This document shows, one piece after another, positions 28,319 through 36,353 of a DNA stretch of 64,000 nucleotides. The stretch is from the NCBI GenBank assembly GCA_024398125.1, contig JAKSJO010000002.1:1-64000 (forward strand), in the 5' to 3' direction. Position numbers and translations under genes: made by a program. Each line of letters opens with the position of its first letter. Position 1 is the first letter of the stretch. The stretch is from Bacteroidales bacterium. GTDB taxonomy: Bacteria > Bacteroidota > Bacteroidia > Bacteroidales > UBA932. The notes under the pieces were generated by a model. That model was not told where the DNA came from, did not search any database, and was given only the letters and a program-made list of their open reading frames with translations.

Positions 28319-30745
28319 ATGGAAAACAATGCAGACGCTATTTTTGAAGGATTGAACAGCGAGCAGCGCAATGCTGTCGCATGTCTTGAGGGGCCGGTGC
28401 TGATAATAGCCGGAGCAGGTTCGGGAAAGACCCGTGTGCTGACTTCCAGGGTGGCCTATCTGCTTGAAAAGGGATTCGATCCATCATCAATCCTTTGCCT
28501 TACTTTCACCAAGAAAGCGGCAACGGAAATGAAGGAAAGGATTTCTCTCATGGTAGGCGAGAGAAGGGCAAGAAGGGTATGGATGGGCACATTCCATTCA
28601 GTTTTCATCCGATTCCTCCGCGAGTATGCGGAGAAGCTCGGATATCCATCGTCATTCACAATCTATGACACGAGCGATTCGGTCAGTGCGATAAAGTCCT
28701 GTGTAAAGGAACTTCAACTCGACGACAAGATTTACAAGCCCAAGGAGGTCCTTGCAAGGATTTCGATGGCAAAGAACAACCTCATAACCGACCAGGTCTA
28801 CAGGAACCGCTCGGAAATCACCATTGAGGACAGCCATTCCCGCAAGCCGCGCATTTGCGACATCTATTCGCTTTATGTGAAGAAATGCCGCCAGAACGGA
28901 GTCATGGACTTTGACGACATTCTGTTGAACATGAACATACTGCTCAGGGATTTCCCTGAGGCGCTTGAAAGCATCTCTGCCAGGTTCACGCATATCCTCG
29001 TGGATGAGTACCAGGATACAAACTTCTCGCAGTACCTGATAATCAAGAAACTGAGCATGCACCACCGCAACATCTGCGTCGTGGGCGACGACTCCCAGTC
29101 CATCTACGCCTTCCGTGGCGCCAAGATCGAGAACATACTCAATTTCAGGAAGGATTACCCCGAGGCGAGACTGTTCAAGCTGGAGCGCAACTACCGCTCG
29201 ACAGGCAATATCGTCAATGCTGCCAACTCCCTGATAGACAAGAATAAGAACCGCCTTCCAAAGGAGTGTTATTCGGTCGGGGAGGAAGGCGACAAGATCA
29301 AGCTGATAAAGTCATACAACGAACAGGAGGAAGCCGTTCTCATCACCAGCGGAATTCTGGATACGGTCAGGAAAGAGTCGGCCAGATACCAGGATTTCGC
29401 GATACTCTACAGGACGAACGCCCAGTCCAGAGCCTTGGAGGAAGCGCTTCGCAAGCGCAACATTCCGTACATGATCTATTCCGGCAACTCCTTCTTCGAC
29501 AGGGCCGAGGTAAAGGACCTCATGGCATATTTCAAGCTTGTCGTCAATCCTAACGATGACGAGTCTTTCAAGAGAGTTGTGAACAAGCCTACGCGTGGCA
29601 TCGGCGGCACCTCCGAGGATGCTCTTGCATTGGCTGCCAGAACCTTGGGATGTACCTTGTTCCGTGCTGTCTATTCTGAACGTCTGCTTGAATTCGGACT
29701 GAAGAGCGCAGCGATAACCAAGCTTCGTGCTTTCACGGACATGATAGACAGACTCTCCCGTCTGGTCGTGACGACTGACGCGGAGACTTTGGCGAAGAGG
29801 ATAGCCGATGACAGCGGCCTCTATCGCTTCTACAGGGAAGACAACAGCATCGAAGGTCAGGCAAGGACGGCCAATATCGAGGAACTCGTAAGCAGCGTGG
29901 CTTCTTATATCCAGGACCGCAAGGCGGAGTTTGAGGCTGAACAGGAGGCCGAAGGCTCGACAGGAGAGATGCCGGTGATCCGTCTTGACGAATTCCTTGA
30001 GAACATTTCCCTTCTCAGCAACATAGATATCGAGGATGAGGAGGATACCAACAACAAGGTGTCGCTCATGACAGTCCATTCTTCAAAGGGCCTTGAGTTC
30101 CCGTATGTCTATGTCTCGGGAATGGAAGAAAATCTGTTTCCTTCGGGGGGCTCGCTTGCTTCCTCGTCGGATATAGAAGAAGAAAGACGTCTCTTTTATG
30201 TGGCTATAACCAGAGCCGGGCGCAAGTTGTCGCTGAGCTTTGCGGACAGCCGCATGCGCAACGGCAAGACCGAAAACAACAGCCCGAGCCGTTTCATCAG
30301 GGAGATTGACAGCCGCTACATAGAGAATCCGCTTGACGAGCAGCGTGTGTTCGGAGGTGGCGGACAGACCTTTGGGTTCAGCAGGAACACAACATCATAT
30401 GGACAGTCAGGAAGACCGGTACGTATGCCCCGTCAGACTCAGCCCCAGCAATCTCAGTATGGTTCGCGTCCATCTTCGGCTGCAACACGTCCATCGGTTC
30501 AGACACGTCCTTCTGCATCGGCTGCGCCTCAGGGAAACAGGTACAATGAAGCTACTTTCAATGCTGCGCCTATGTCCTCTTTCACGATTGGTCAGCGCAT
30601 TGAACATCTCCGTTTCGGACCGGGAATGATTCTGGATCTCAGCGGACGTGTTCCTGACGTGAAAGCAAAGATTAGGTTCGATGATTTCCCTGAACCGAAG
30701 ATTATTCTGCTCAAATATGCAAAGATGAGAGCGGAACAGAAGTGA
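28319..30745 (+). CDS. uvrD: UvrD/PcrA-type ATP-dependent DNA helicase
   Basis: An 808-residue superfamily 1A 3'-5' helicase. Motif Ia Walker A is AGAGSGKTRVL (residues about 31-41), motif II is VDEYQDTN near residue 235, motif III is VGDDSQSIYAFRGA, motif IV LERNYRS, and motif V/VI are TVHSSKGLEFPYVYVSGMEE and RLFYVAITRA. After about residue 665 comes a Gln/Pro/Ser/Arg-rich linker and then a C-terminal Tudor-like domain (IGQRIEHLRFGPGMI...KIRFDDFPEPKIILLKYAK), as in PcrA/UvrD. It acts in repair, replication-fork processing and removal of stalled complexes. The start ATG at 28319 precedes a conserved NSEQRNAV Q-motif. Confidence 0.94.
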   Translation: MENNADAIFEGLNSEQRNAVACLEGPVLIIAGAGSGKTRVLTSRVAYLLEKGFDPSSILCLTFTKKAATEMKERISLMVGERRARRVWMGTFHSVFIRFLREYAEKLGYPSSFTIYDTSDSVSAIKSCVKELQLDDKIYKPKEVLARISMAKNNLITDQVYRNRSEITIEDSHSRKPRICDIYSLYVKKCRQNGVMDFDDILLNMNILLRDFPEALESISARFTHILVDEYQDTNFSQYLIIKKLSMHHRNICVVGDDSQSIYAFRGAKIENILNFRKDYPEARLFKLERNYRSTGNIVNAANSLIDKNKNRLPKECYSVGEEGDKIKLIKSYNEQEEAVLITSGILDTVRKESARYQDFAILYRTNAQSRALEEALRKRNIPYMIYSGNSFFDRAEVKDLMAYFKLVVNPNDDESFKRVVNKPTRGIGGTSEDALALAARTLGCTLFRAVYSERLLEFGLKSAAITKLRAFTDMIDRLSRLVVTTDAETLAKRIADDSGLYRFYREDNSIEGQARTANIEELVSSVASYIQDRKAEFEAEQEAEGSTGEMPVIRLDEFLENISLLSNIDIEDEEDTNNKVSLMTVHSSKGLEFPYVYVSGMEENLFPSGGSLASSSDIEEERRLFYVAITRAGRKLSLSFADSRMRNGKTENNSPSRFIREIDSRYIENPLDEQRVFGGGGQTFGFSRNTTSYGQSGRPVRMPRQTQPQQSQYGSRPSSAATRPSVQTRPSASAAPQGNRYNEATFNAAPMSSFTIGQRIEHLRFGPGMILDLSGRVPDVKAKIRFDDFPEPKIILLKYAKMRAEQK

Positions 30746-30753
30746 CAAAAATA

Positions 30754-30784
30754 TTTGGTAACTACAAAATTATGATTACTTTTG
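30754..30784 (+). promoter_or_regulatory. strong consensus promoter after the helicase gene
   Basis: TTTG (30754-30757), 19 bases, then TACTTTTG (30777-30784) is a full two-element Bacteroidota promoter. It lies just after the helicase stop and points at a short hairpin-terminated segment with no gene. Confidence 0.65.
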
Positions 30785-30788
30785 CGAT

Positions 30789-30866
30789 GAAGTTTTTCAT
30801 AGTTTAAGTTTAGGTTAAGTAGCGGGATCGAACGTAGTGATACGACGGTCCCGCAATTGTTTTTTA
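30789..30866 (+). ncRNA. candidate small RNA of about 75-80 nt
   Basis: The segment begins about five bases after a consensus promoter, contains a small ATGAA/TTCAT hairpin (30787-30800), and ends in a GCGGGA (30822-30827) / TCCCGC (30849-30854) stem followed by AATTGTTTTTT. This is the layout of a free-standing small RNA. No ORF longer than six codons (30787-30807) is present. It could also serve as the helicase terminator. I do not recognise it as 6S, tmRNA, SRP or RNase P RNA. Confidence 0.45.
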
Positions 30867-30961
30867 CATTTTTTGACATTCTTGTGAGAGTCAAAAAAGC
30901 AAAAGATATGTTTTGGTTAAAAATTGTAATCTTTTCATCGTAGAATCATGATTGCCGGGGG

Positions 30962-30969
30962 TATTTTTG
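30962..30969 (+). promoter_or_regulatory. -7 box of the lipoprotein gene at 31006
   Basis: TATTTTTG fits TAnnTTTG and lies 36 bases ahead of the ATG. No -33 TTG at the standard spacing was found. Between the small RNA terminator and this box (30867-30961) nothing else is visible. Confidence 0.55.
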
Positions 30970-31005
30970 GCGTGATCCGCAATATGGCGGAGCAACCCAA
31001 ATATC

Positions 31006-32085
31006 ATGTGTATGAAACTCCATGGATTTCGATTCCTGCCATTTCTGGCCTTATTTCCTGTTGTATCCTGTAGTGACTGGCTGACGCCTCCCGGACAGGG
31101 AGAAATGTCGTTCTGCTTCAGTCCCGATGTCCGTTCCATGATTACAAAATCTTCATCATCTGCGATTCCGGACACCAACAATTTCATTCTCAAGGTAAGT
31201 GACTCTTCCGGCAAGCCGCTTTATGAAGGTCTGTATTCATCTGTCCCGGATCCAATGACTCTTGATCCCGGAAGCTATACAGTCCGTGCCGTCTCAAATG
31301 CTTTCAGCAAGCCGGATTTCTCGATTCCGCAGTTCGGAGATGAACAGCTTGTCGTGATCAAGGCGGGGGAGCGGACGGATGTCTCTCTGAACTGTGTAAG
31401 GATGAATGCGGGCATAAGGCTCAAGATTGCCCCTTCGTTCATCGAGAATTGCCCACAGGCTGTTCTGTTCTTGAAAAATGCGGCAGGGAAGCTGATGTAT
31501 TCATATCGCGAAACGCGATTTGCCTATTTTGCCCCTGGAAACGTTTCGCTCATGATGAGTGAAGATGGGGTGGACAAGGTATTGGATACCCGCGCCATGG
31601 CTGCAGGGGATATGCTGACATTGAATGTATCGGCATCGGCAAAGACCGTATCCGGGAAAGGGATCTCCATAGGTGTGGATACAACCGGCAACTGGATGAC
31701 TGACAACTACGAAATAGGAGGCTCCGGAAGCGGAGGATCATCGGGAGGTGAGACTATGGGTGTCAACGATGCCCGGAATGCGGTTGGAAAGACCGGAGTC
31801 TGGGTGATGGGCTATATCGTCGGCGGTGACATGTCATCATCCAAGGTGAAGTTTTCCGGTCCGTTTACGTCCCAGACGCATTTAGCCATAGCGGGACGGG
31901 CGTCATGCTCGGACCGTGACATGTGCATGTCCGTACAGCTTAACAAAGGCGAACTGAGAGACAGACTCAACCTCGCTTCGAATCCATCCAATCTTGGCCG
32001 GAAGGTATATGTAAAAGGGGATATCGTAGCATCGTACTACGGTATCCCCGGTATACAGAATATTACTGAATTCAGGCTTGAATGA
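31006..32085 (+). CDS. lipoprotein with DUF4493-like and DUF6359-like regions
   Basis: A 359-residue predicted lipoprotein (lipobox FPVVSCSD; start ATG at 31006 or 31012). Residues about 30-225 resemble the DUF4493 type of Bacteroidales surface proteins: a stretch of SMITKSSSSAIPDTNNFILKV, then YEGLYSSVPDPMTLDPGSYTVRA. A Gly/Ser linker (GGSGSGGSSGGE) separates a C-terminal domain from about residue 255, which has VWVMGYIVGGDMSS and GRKVYVKGDIVASYYGIPGI and looks like the OB-fold-like DUF6359 domain. The function of neither region is known. The gene is monocistronic and convergent with the M16 protease gene 15 bases away. Confidence 0.75.
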   Translation: MCMKLHGFRFLPFLALFPVVSCSDWLTPPGQGEMSFCFSPDVRSMITKSSSSAIPDTNNFILKVSDSSGKPLYEGLYSSVPDPMTLDPGSYTVRAVSNAFSKPDFSIPQFGDEQLVVIKAGERTDVSLNCVRMNAGIRLKIAPSFIENCPQAVLFLKNAAGKLMYSYRETRFAYFAPGNVSLMMSEDGVDKVLDTRAMAAGDMLTLNVSASAKTVSGKGISIGVDTTGNWMTDNYEIGGSGSGGSSGGETMGVNDARNAVGKTGVWVMGYIVGGDMSSSKVKFSGPFTSQTHLAIAGRASCSDRDMCMSVQLNKGELRDRLNLASNPSNLGRKVYVKGDIVASYYGIPGIQNITEFRLE

Positions 32086-32100
32086 TCCTGAAACAGCAGA

Positions 32101-34998
32101 TTAATATCCGAAAATCTCCTCCAGGCTGAGAATGCGTACAGGACCAAGTGTACGGAGGAAGTTCATGTCCATGTCCTTATAGTCTCCGAGGAGACCATAG
32201 ATGTATGTACGGTCCTTGACTCTCTTCTGCTGGATTGCGCTGAGGTCGCTGATGGTAAGGTTAGGAAGTGCCTCGAATACTATGCGGCTGGCAGGCTCGC
32301 TGAGTCCGAGCTCCTGGCAGTTGAGGTATGAGCTGAGCACAGCCTGTCCTGTTGTCCTCTGGGTACGGAGTACTCCATCAAGGGCAGTCTTGGCAATCTC
32401 GAATGACTTCTCGCTTTCAGGCATGTTGTTTATGATCTCATCAAAAGCCTCTACCGCGGTCTGGAGCTTGTCGTTCTGGGAACCGATGGTTGCGTTGAAG
32501 CTATAGCTGTCGTCGGTGAAAACAGGAGCCTGGAGTGTTGCCCTTGCTGAGTATGCGAGTGCACGGGCCTCGCGCATCTCCTGGAATACGACTGTGTTCA
32601 TACCGCTTCCGAAGTACTCGTTGTAGAGGTTTACATATGGGGCATCGGCAAGCTCGAACTTCTCGCCTGAGTTGGTGTACTGGATGTAGTTGAACTGGCG
32701 GGAATCGTATGGCGCGATGAATACCTTTGCCTCCGGGGTCTGTACCTTCATGGCGTGCTTCTTCTGGAGTGGCTGCAGCTCGCCTGCAACATCATGGTGG
32801 TCGGCAAGGAGGGCCTTGACATCACTCTCAGATGCAGGTCCGTAATAAAGAACCTTGTGCTGTTTTGAGAGCAGGTTGGAAACCTTTGCAAGGAGTTCTT
32901 CCGAAGTGAGGGCCATCATTGCTTCGTTCGACAGGGTAGTAGCCTTGATGTACTCAGGTCCATACATGATGTATGTCTGGAGTGCGCTGTTGCATGCTCT
33001 CTGGTTGAACTTGTTGTCTGCACGGGACTTGAGAAGGTCGGCCTTGAGGTTTGCAAGGATATCCTCATCAGGGATGGCGTTTGCCATAAGGTCCTCGATG
33101 ATCTCGAGAGCCGCTCCGATGTTGGCACTGATTCCGCTTACGCCGTAAGAACAAGAAGTGGCGTTCACTGAATTGCTCTGGTTGCATGCAAGCTTGTAAA
33201 GCTCCTTGGCAATCTGCTCTGACGAACGTGCAGGGGTGCCGAGGTAGCTGATGTAGTTCAGTGCAAGCCCAAGCGCCGGGTCATCCATGCTTCCTTCGTC
33301 GAAACTGAAGGTGACAGACGCGATGTCATTCTTCTCGTTGGTCTTGTAAAGGACCTCGATGTCTGACTGAGCCTTGAAGGTTGACATTTCCTTGGAGAAA
33401 TCAACGAATACCGGCTCGATCTCCTTTACCTCGATGCCCTGGATCTCCTGGAGGAAAGCACTCTGCTTGTCGCGGTTCATTGCGATAGGAGTGATTTCCG
33501 GAGCCTCGATCTTCTTGATGTTAGGATCTACTCCGGTATGCTTGAATGCTGCGACGTAGCTGTTGGCACCAAGATACTTGTTTGCCCATGCAACAACGTC
33601 AGCCTTGGTCACCTTGGACAGGCGGTCCATTTGGTGGACGTCATCTGCCCAGTCATGACCTGCGATGAATGAGTTGACATAGAGCATCGCACGCTGTCTG
33701 TTGTTCTCAAGGCCTCTCATCTGGCGGAGCTTGAAGTTCGCAACAGCCGCAGCGACAAGGTCTTCGTCAAACTCGCCATTGCGGAGCTTTGCCACTTCTG
33801 CAAGGAGAAGGTCGCGAACCTCTTCGAGAGACTGTCCGTCCTTAGGGTATCCGATCAGGAGGAAGTCGCCATAGTCGCTTCTCGTGTTTGCACCGGAACC
33901 TGCCTGGAGAGCCTTCTGCTGCTGGTTGATGTCTATGTCGATGAGTCCGGCCATGCCGTTGTTGAGCACTGCCGATGCAATCTCCGAAATCTCGCTGTCC
34001 TTCCAGTCCTTCTCGCCAGGGATTCTCCAGCCGATGTAGAGGAACTCGGTATCATTACCCATGATGTGTCTCTCGACAGGACTGGTTATAGGAGTCTCGG
34101 CCTCATAGCTGAACTCGGGAACCGGAGCGGACTTCCATTCTCCGAAGTATTTCTCGATAGTCTTTACGAACTCGTCCGGATCAAAGTCTCCAGATACGCA
34201 GATGGCAGCGTTGTTAGGGACATAATAGGTCTGGAACTGCTTGTAGATGGTGTTGATCGAAGGATTCTTGAGGTGGTCCTGGGTTCCGATGACGGTCTGG
34301 CTGCCGTATGGATGATGCTTGTAAAGCACTGAGTCGATTGACTGGAGTACCTTGTCGCTATCCTCATAGAGATACATATTATACTCCTCGTAAACGGTCT
34401 CAAGCTCGGTGTGGAATCCGCGGATGACCATCTTCATGAAACGGTCTGCCTGGATCTTCGCCCAGGTGTCGATCTGGTTTGAAGGGATGTTCTCGACGTA
34501 GCATGTTACATCCTCTCCGGTGAACGCGTTGGTTCCGCGGGAGCCGATGACAGCCATAGACTTGTCATACTCGTTAGGAATGCCGTAGGTCGATGCGATG
34601 TAGCTGAGTGAATCAATCTTGTGATAGATTGCCTTGCGCTCTGCTGGATCCTCGGTGACACGGTAAACCTCGTAGAGATCGGCTACCTGGTCAAGATAAA
34701 CCTTCTCGGCTGCATAGTCTGATGTTCCGAGATTCTCGGAGCCCTTGAACATGAGGTGCTCGAGATAGTGGGCCAGTCCGGTGTTGTCGGAAGGGTCGGT
34801 CTTTCCGCCTGTGCGGAACGCAATCATGGTCTGGAGTCTTGGCTCGTCCTTGTTGACGGTCATATAGACCTTGAGTCCGTTTTCAAGTGTGTAGATTTTT
34901 GTCCCCAGTGGGTCGCCACTGACAGTCTCGTACTTTGGCGTACAAGACACCATGAGCAGGAAGATACCGGCCATGGCAGCCAATGCTTTGTTTTTCAT
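32101..34998 (-). CDS. M16-family (insulinase-like) zinc protease lipoprotein
   Basis: A 965-residue predicted lipoprotein with lipobox LMVSCTP (Cys near residue 18). It is built from tandem M16 halves in one chain. The first half has the inverted zinc motif HYLEH in GLAHYLEHLMFKG near residue 75, with the downstream Glu in TELETVYEEYNMY near residue 190. The second half from about residue 510 lacks the motif, as in pitrilysin-type enzymes. The start is the ATG at 34998, since the ORF extension to 35034 gives no signal peptide at its beginning. It probably degrades peptides in the periplasm or at the outer membrane. A -7 box lies at 35040-35047. Confidence 0.9.
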   Translation of the reverse strand: MKNKALAAMAGIFLLMVSCTPKYETVSGDPLGTKIYTLENGLKVYMTVNKDEPRLQTMIAFRTGGKTDPSDNTGLAHYLEHLMFKGSENLGTSDYAAEKVYLDQVADLYEVYRVTEDPAERKAIYHKIDSLSYIASTYGIPNEYDKSMAVIGSRGTNAFTGEDVTCYVENIPSNQIDTWAKIQADRFMKMVIRGFHTELETVYEEYNMYLYEDSDKVLQSIDSVLYKHHPYGSQTVIGTQDHLKNPSINTIYKQFQTYYVPNNAAICVSGDFDPDEFVKTIEKYFGEWKSAPVPEFSYEAETPITSPVERHIMGNDTEFLYIGWRIPGEKDWKDSEISEIASAVLNNGMAGLIDIDINQQQKALQAGSGANTRSDYGDFLLIGYPKDGQSLEEVRDLLLAEVAKLRNGEFDEDLVAAAVANFKLRQMRGLENNRQRAMLYVNSFIAGHDWADDVHQMDRLSKVTKADVVAWANKYLGANSYVAAFKHTGVDPNIKKIEAPEITPIAMNRDKQSAFLQEIQGIEVKEIEPVFVDFSKEMSTFKAQSDIEVLYKTNEKNDIASVTFSFDEGSMDDPALGLALNYISYLGTPARSSEQIAKELYKLACNQSNSVNATSCSYGVSGISANIGAALEIIEDLMANAIPDEDILANLKADLLKSRADNKFNQRACNSALQTYIMYGPEYIKATTLSNEAMMALTSEELLAKVSNLLSKQHKVLYYGPASESDVKALLADHHDVAGELQPLQKKHAMKVQTPEAKVFIAPYDSRQFNYIQYTNSGEKFELADAPYVNLYNEYFGSGMNTVVFQEMREARALAYSARATLQAPVFTDDSYSFNATIGSQNDKLQTAVEAFDEIINNMPESEKSFEIAKTALDGVLRTQRTTGQAVLSSYLNCQELGLSEPASRIVFEALPNLTISDLSAIQQKRVKDRTYIYGLLGDYKDMDMNFLRTLGPVRILSLEEIFGY

Positions 34999-35039
34999 AA
35001 TAGATATCGTATTTTGATGTATCCGTTTTTTCAAAGGCG

Positions 35040-35047
35040 CAAAAATA
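35040..35047 (-). promoter_or_regulatory. -7 box of the M16 protease gene
   Basis: The minus strand reads TATTTTTG, about 42 bases ahead of the ATG at 34998, just after the GH43 terminator. Confidence 0.6.
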
Positions 35048-35059
35048 TGGATAATCCGT

Positions 35060-35097
35060 AAAAAAAAGAAAAGGAAACGGGGTTCCGCTTCCTTTTC
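35060..35097 (-). terminator. terminator of the GH43 gene
   Basis: On the minus strand a 13-position stem (35085-35097 with 35068-35080, one mismatch, 4-base loop) is followed by a run of eight T. It closes the GH43 transcript just ahead of the M16 protease promoter. Confidence 0.82.
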
Positions 35098-35117
35098 CTG
35101 TATTGAATTTCTGTTTT

Positions 35118-36128
35118 CTACTCGTCGATTCCCTCGATGGTTTCAATGGTGCCGTCCTCATTGAAGGTGAGCTCGCACACCTTGAGGCTGCGGAGCCATG
35201 ACTTGCCGCCTGAAGGCTTGCTGTCATGATGGAACAGATACCACTTGCCTTCGAACTCGATGATTGCATGATGGGTTGTCCAGCCTACAACAGGGGTGAG
35301 GATCACTCCCTTGTATGTGAATGGGCCATAGATGTTGTCACCGATAGCGTAGCAAAGGAGATGGCTGTCACCGGTAGAGTAGGTGAAGTAGTACTTGCCG
35401 TCCTTCTTGAAGGTCCATGATGCCTCGAAGAAACGATGAGGATCGTCTGCTGTGAGCGGCTTGCCGTCCTCGTCTACGACTACGACAGGCTTTGGCTCCT
35501 CTGCATACTGGAGCATGTCTGGAGAAAGCTTTACAACGCGGCTAGGGATCGCAGGCTGGTCTCCATGAGGGAGATTAGGGCTGTCAGGGGTGTTGTTGAC
35601 AGCAGGATCCTCGATGCCGATGTTGTCCCTGTATGACTGAAGCTGGCCACCCCAGAGACCTCCGAAGTACATATAATACTCGCCATTGTCCTTAAGGACA
35701 GCCATGTCGATGGAGTAGCTGCCATGAACCGGCTCCGGCTGAGGGATGAACGGACCTGCAGGGTTGTCTGCGATAGCCACACCGTGACGGAATACCTCGT
35801 TCTTGTCCTTCATAGGGAAGTACATGTAGTACTTGCCGTCCTTTTCCTGGACATCACAGTCCCAGAGCTGGCGTCCGTGCCAAGCGATGTCCTCGAGGTC
35901 GAGAACCTTGCCGTGGTCGGTAACGGTTCCGGTCATAGGATCTCCGTCGATTGAAAGGACGTGATAGTCCTTCATGATATACTGGTCGCCGCTGTCATCC
36001 TCTACGTTTGACTCATCCTCCCAGTCGTGAGAAGGATAGATGTAGATCTTGCCGTTGAAAACATGAACGGATGGATCAGCCATGTAATCCGCAGGGAGAA
36101 GGTAGCGTTTCTCAACTTTCTTTGCCAT
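35118..36128 (-). CDS. GH43-family glycosidase, cytoplasmic
   Basis: A 336-residue five-bladed beta-propeller enzyme. The three GH43 acids are visible: Asp in MADPSVHVFNGKIYIYPSHD (general base), Asp in SYSIDMAVLKDNGEYYMYFGG (pKa modulator) and Glu in FFEASWTFKKDGKYYF (acid). There is no signal peptide (starts MAKKVEKRYLLPADY), so it acts in the cytoplasm, probably on xylosides or arabinosides imported by a symporter. It is divergent from xylB and the symporter with a 225-base control region between, which supports a common function. Its substrate, xyloside or arabinoside, cannot be settled from sequence. Confidence 0.9.
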   Translation of the reverse strand: MAKKVEKRYLLPADYMADPSVHVFNGKIYIYPSHDWEDESNVEDDSGDQYIMKDYHVLSIDGDPMTGTVTDHGKVLDLEDIAWHGRQLWDCDVQEKDGKYYMYFPMKDKNEVFRHGVAIADNPAGPFIPQPEPVHGSYSIDMAVLKDNGEYYMYFGGLWGGQLQSYRDNIGIEDPAVNNTPDSPNLPHGDQPAIPSRVVKLSPDMLQYAEEPKPVVVVDEDGKPLTADDPHRFFEASWTFKKDGKYYFTYSTGDSHLLCYAIGDNIYGPFTYKGVILTPVVGWTTHHAIIEFEGKWYLFHHDSKPSGGKSWLRSLKVCELTFNEDGTIETIEGIDE

Positions 36129-36158
36129 AATGATAGGGTGTTATAATGTGGTTAATAT

Positions 36159-36171
36159 ATTGATTGTCAAT
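36159..36171. repeat. TGTCAA-containing inverted repeat near GH43
   Basis: ATTGA (36159-36163), 3 bases, TCAAT (36167-36171) form a small inverted repeat in the GH43 leader, and it contains the half-site TGTCAA also found at 36233-36249. It may be a secondary operator; evidence is thin. Confidence 0.3.
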
Positions 36172-36215
36172 AATGCACGATACGGGAGCCCGGGTGGGGG
36201 ACTCCTTTATGTTTC

Positions 36216-36223
36216 CAAATATA
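36216..36223 (-). promoter_or_regulatory. -7 box of the GH43 gene
   Basis: The minus strand reads TATATTTG, giving a leader of about 85 bases. It faces away from the xylB promoter at 36288-36295. Confidence 0.65.
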
Positions 36224-36232
36224 GAGTTTTTT

Positions 36233-36249
36233 TGTCAAATGCCTTGACA
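36233..36249. promoter_or_regulatory. candidate operator between GH43 and xylB promoters
   Basis: TGTCAA (36233-36238), 5 bases, TTGACA (36244-36249) is a perfect inverted repeat with the size of a typical operator. It is 10 bases from the GH43 -7 box and about 40 from the xylB box, so one regulator could control both sides. Confidence 0.5.
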
Positions 36250-36267
36250 TATACGGGTTGAAAGACG

Positions 36268-36295
36268 TTGATTTCAGGAATTATTCATATATTTG
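36268..36295 (+). promoter_or_regulatory. promoter of xylB and the symporter
   Basis: TTG (36268-36270), 17 bases, TATATTTG (36288-36295), followed by ATG at 36354. The leader of about 50 bases is A-rich at its end and shows no clear structure. Confidence 0.65.
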
Positions 36296-36353
36296 CGTCA
36301 ATGGGCAATTGTGTCCTGACTGATAATAACAACCAACAAAACTGATAACAACG

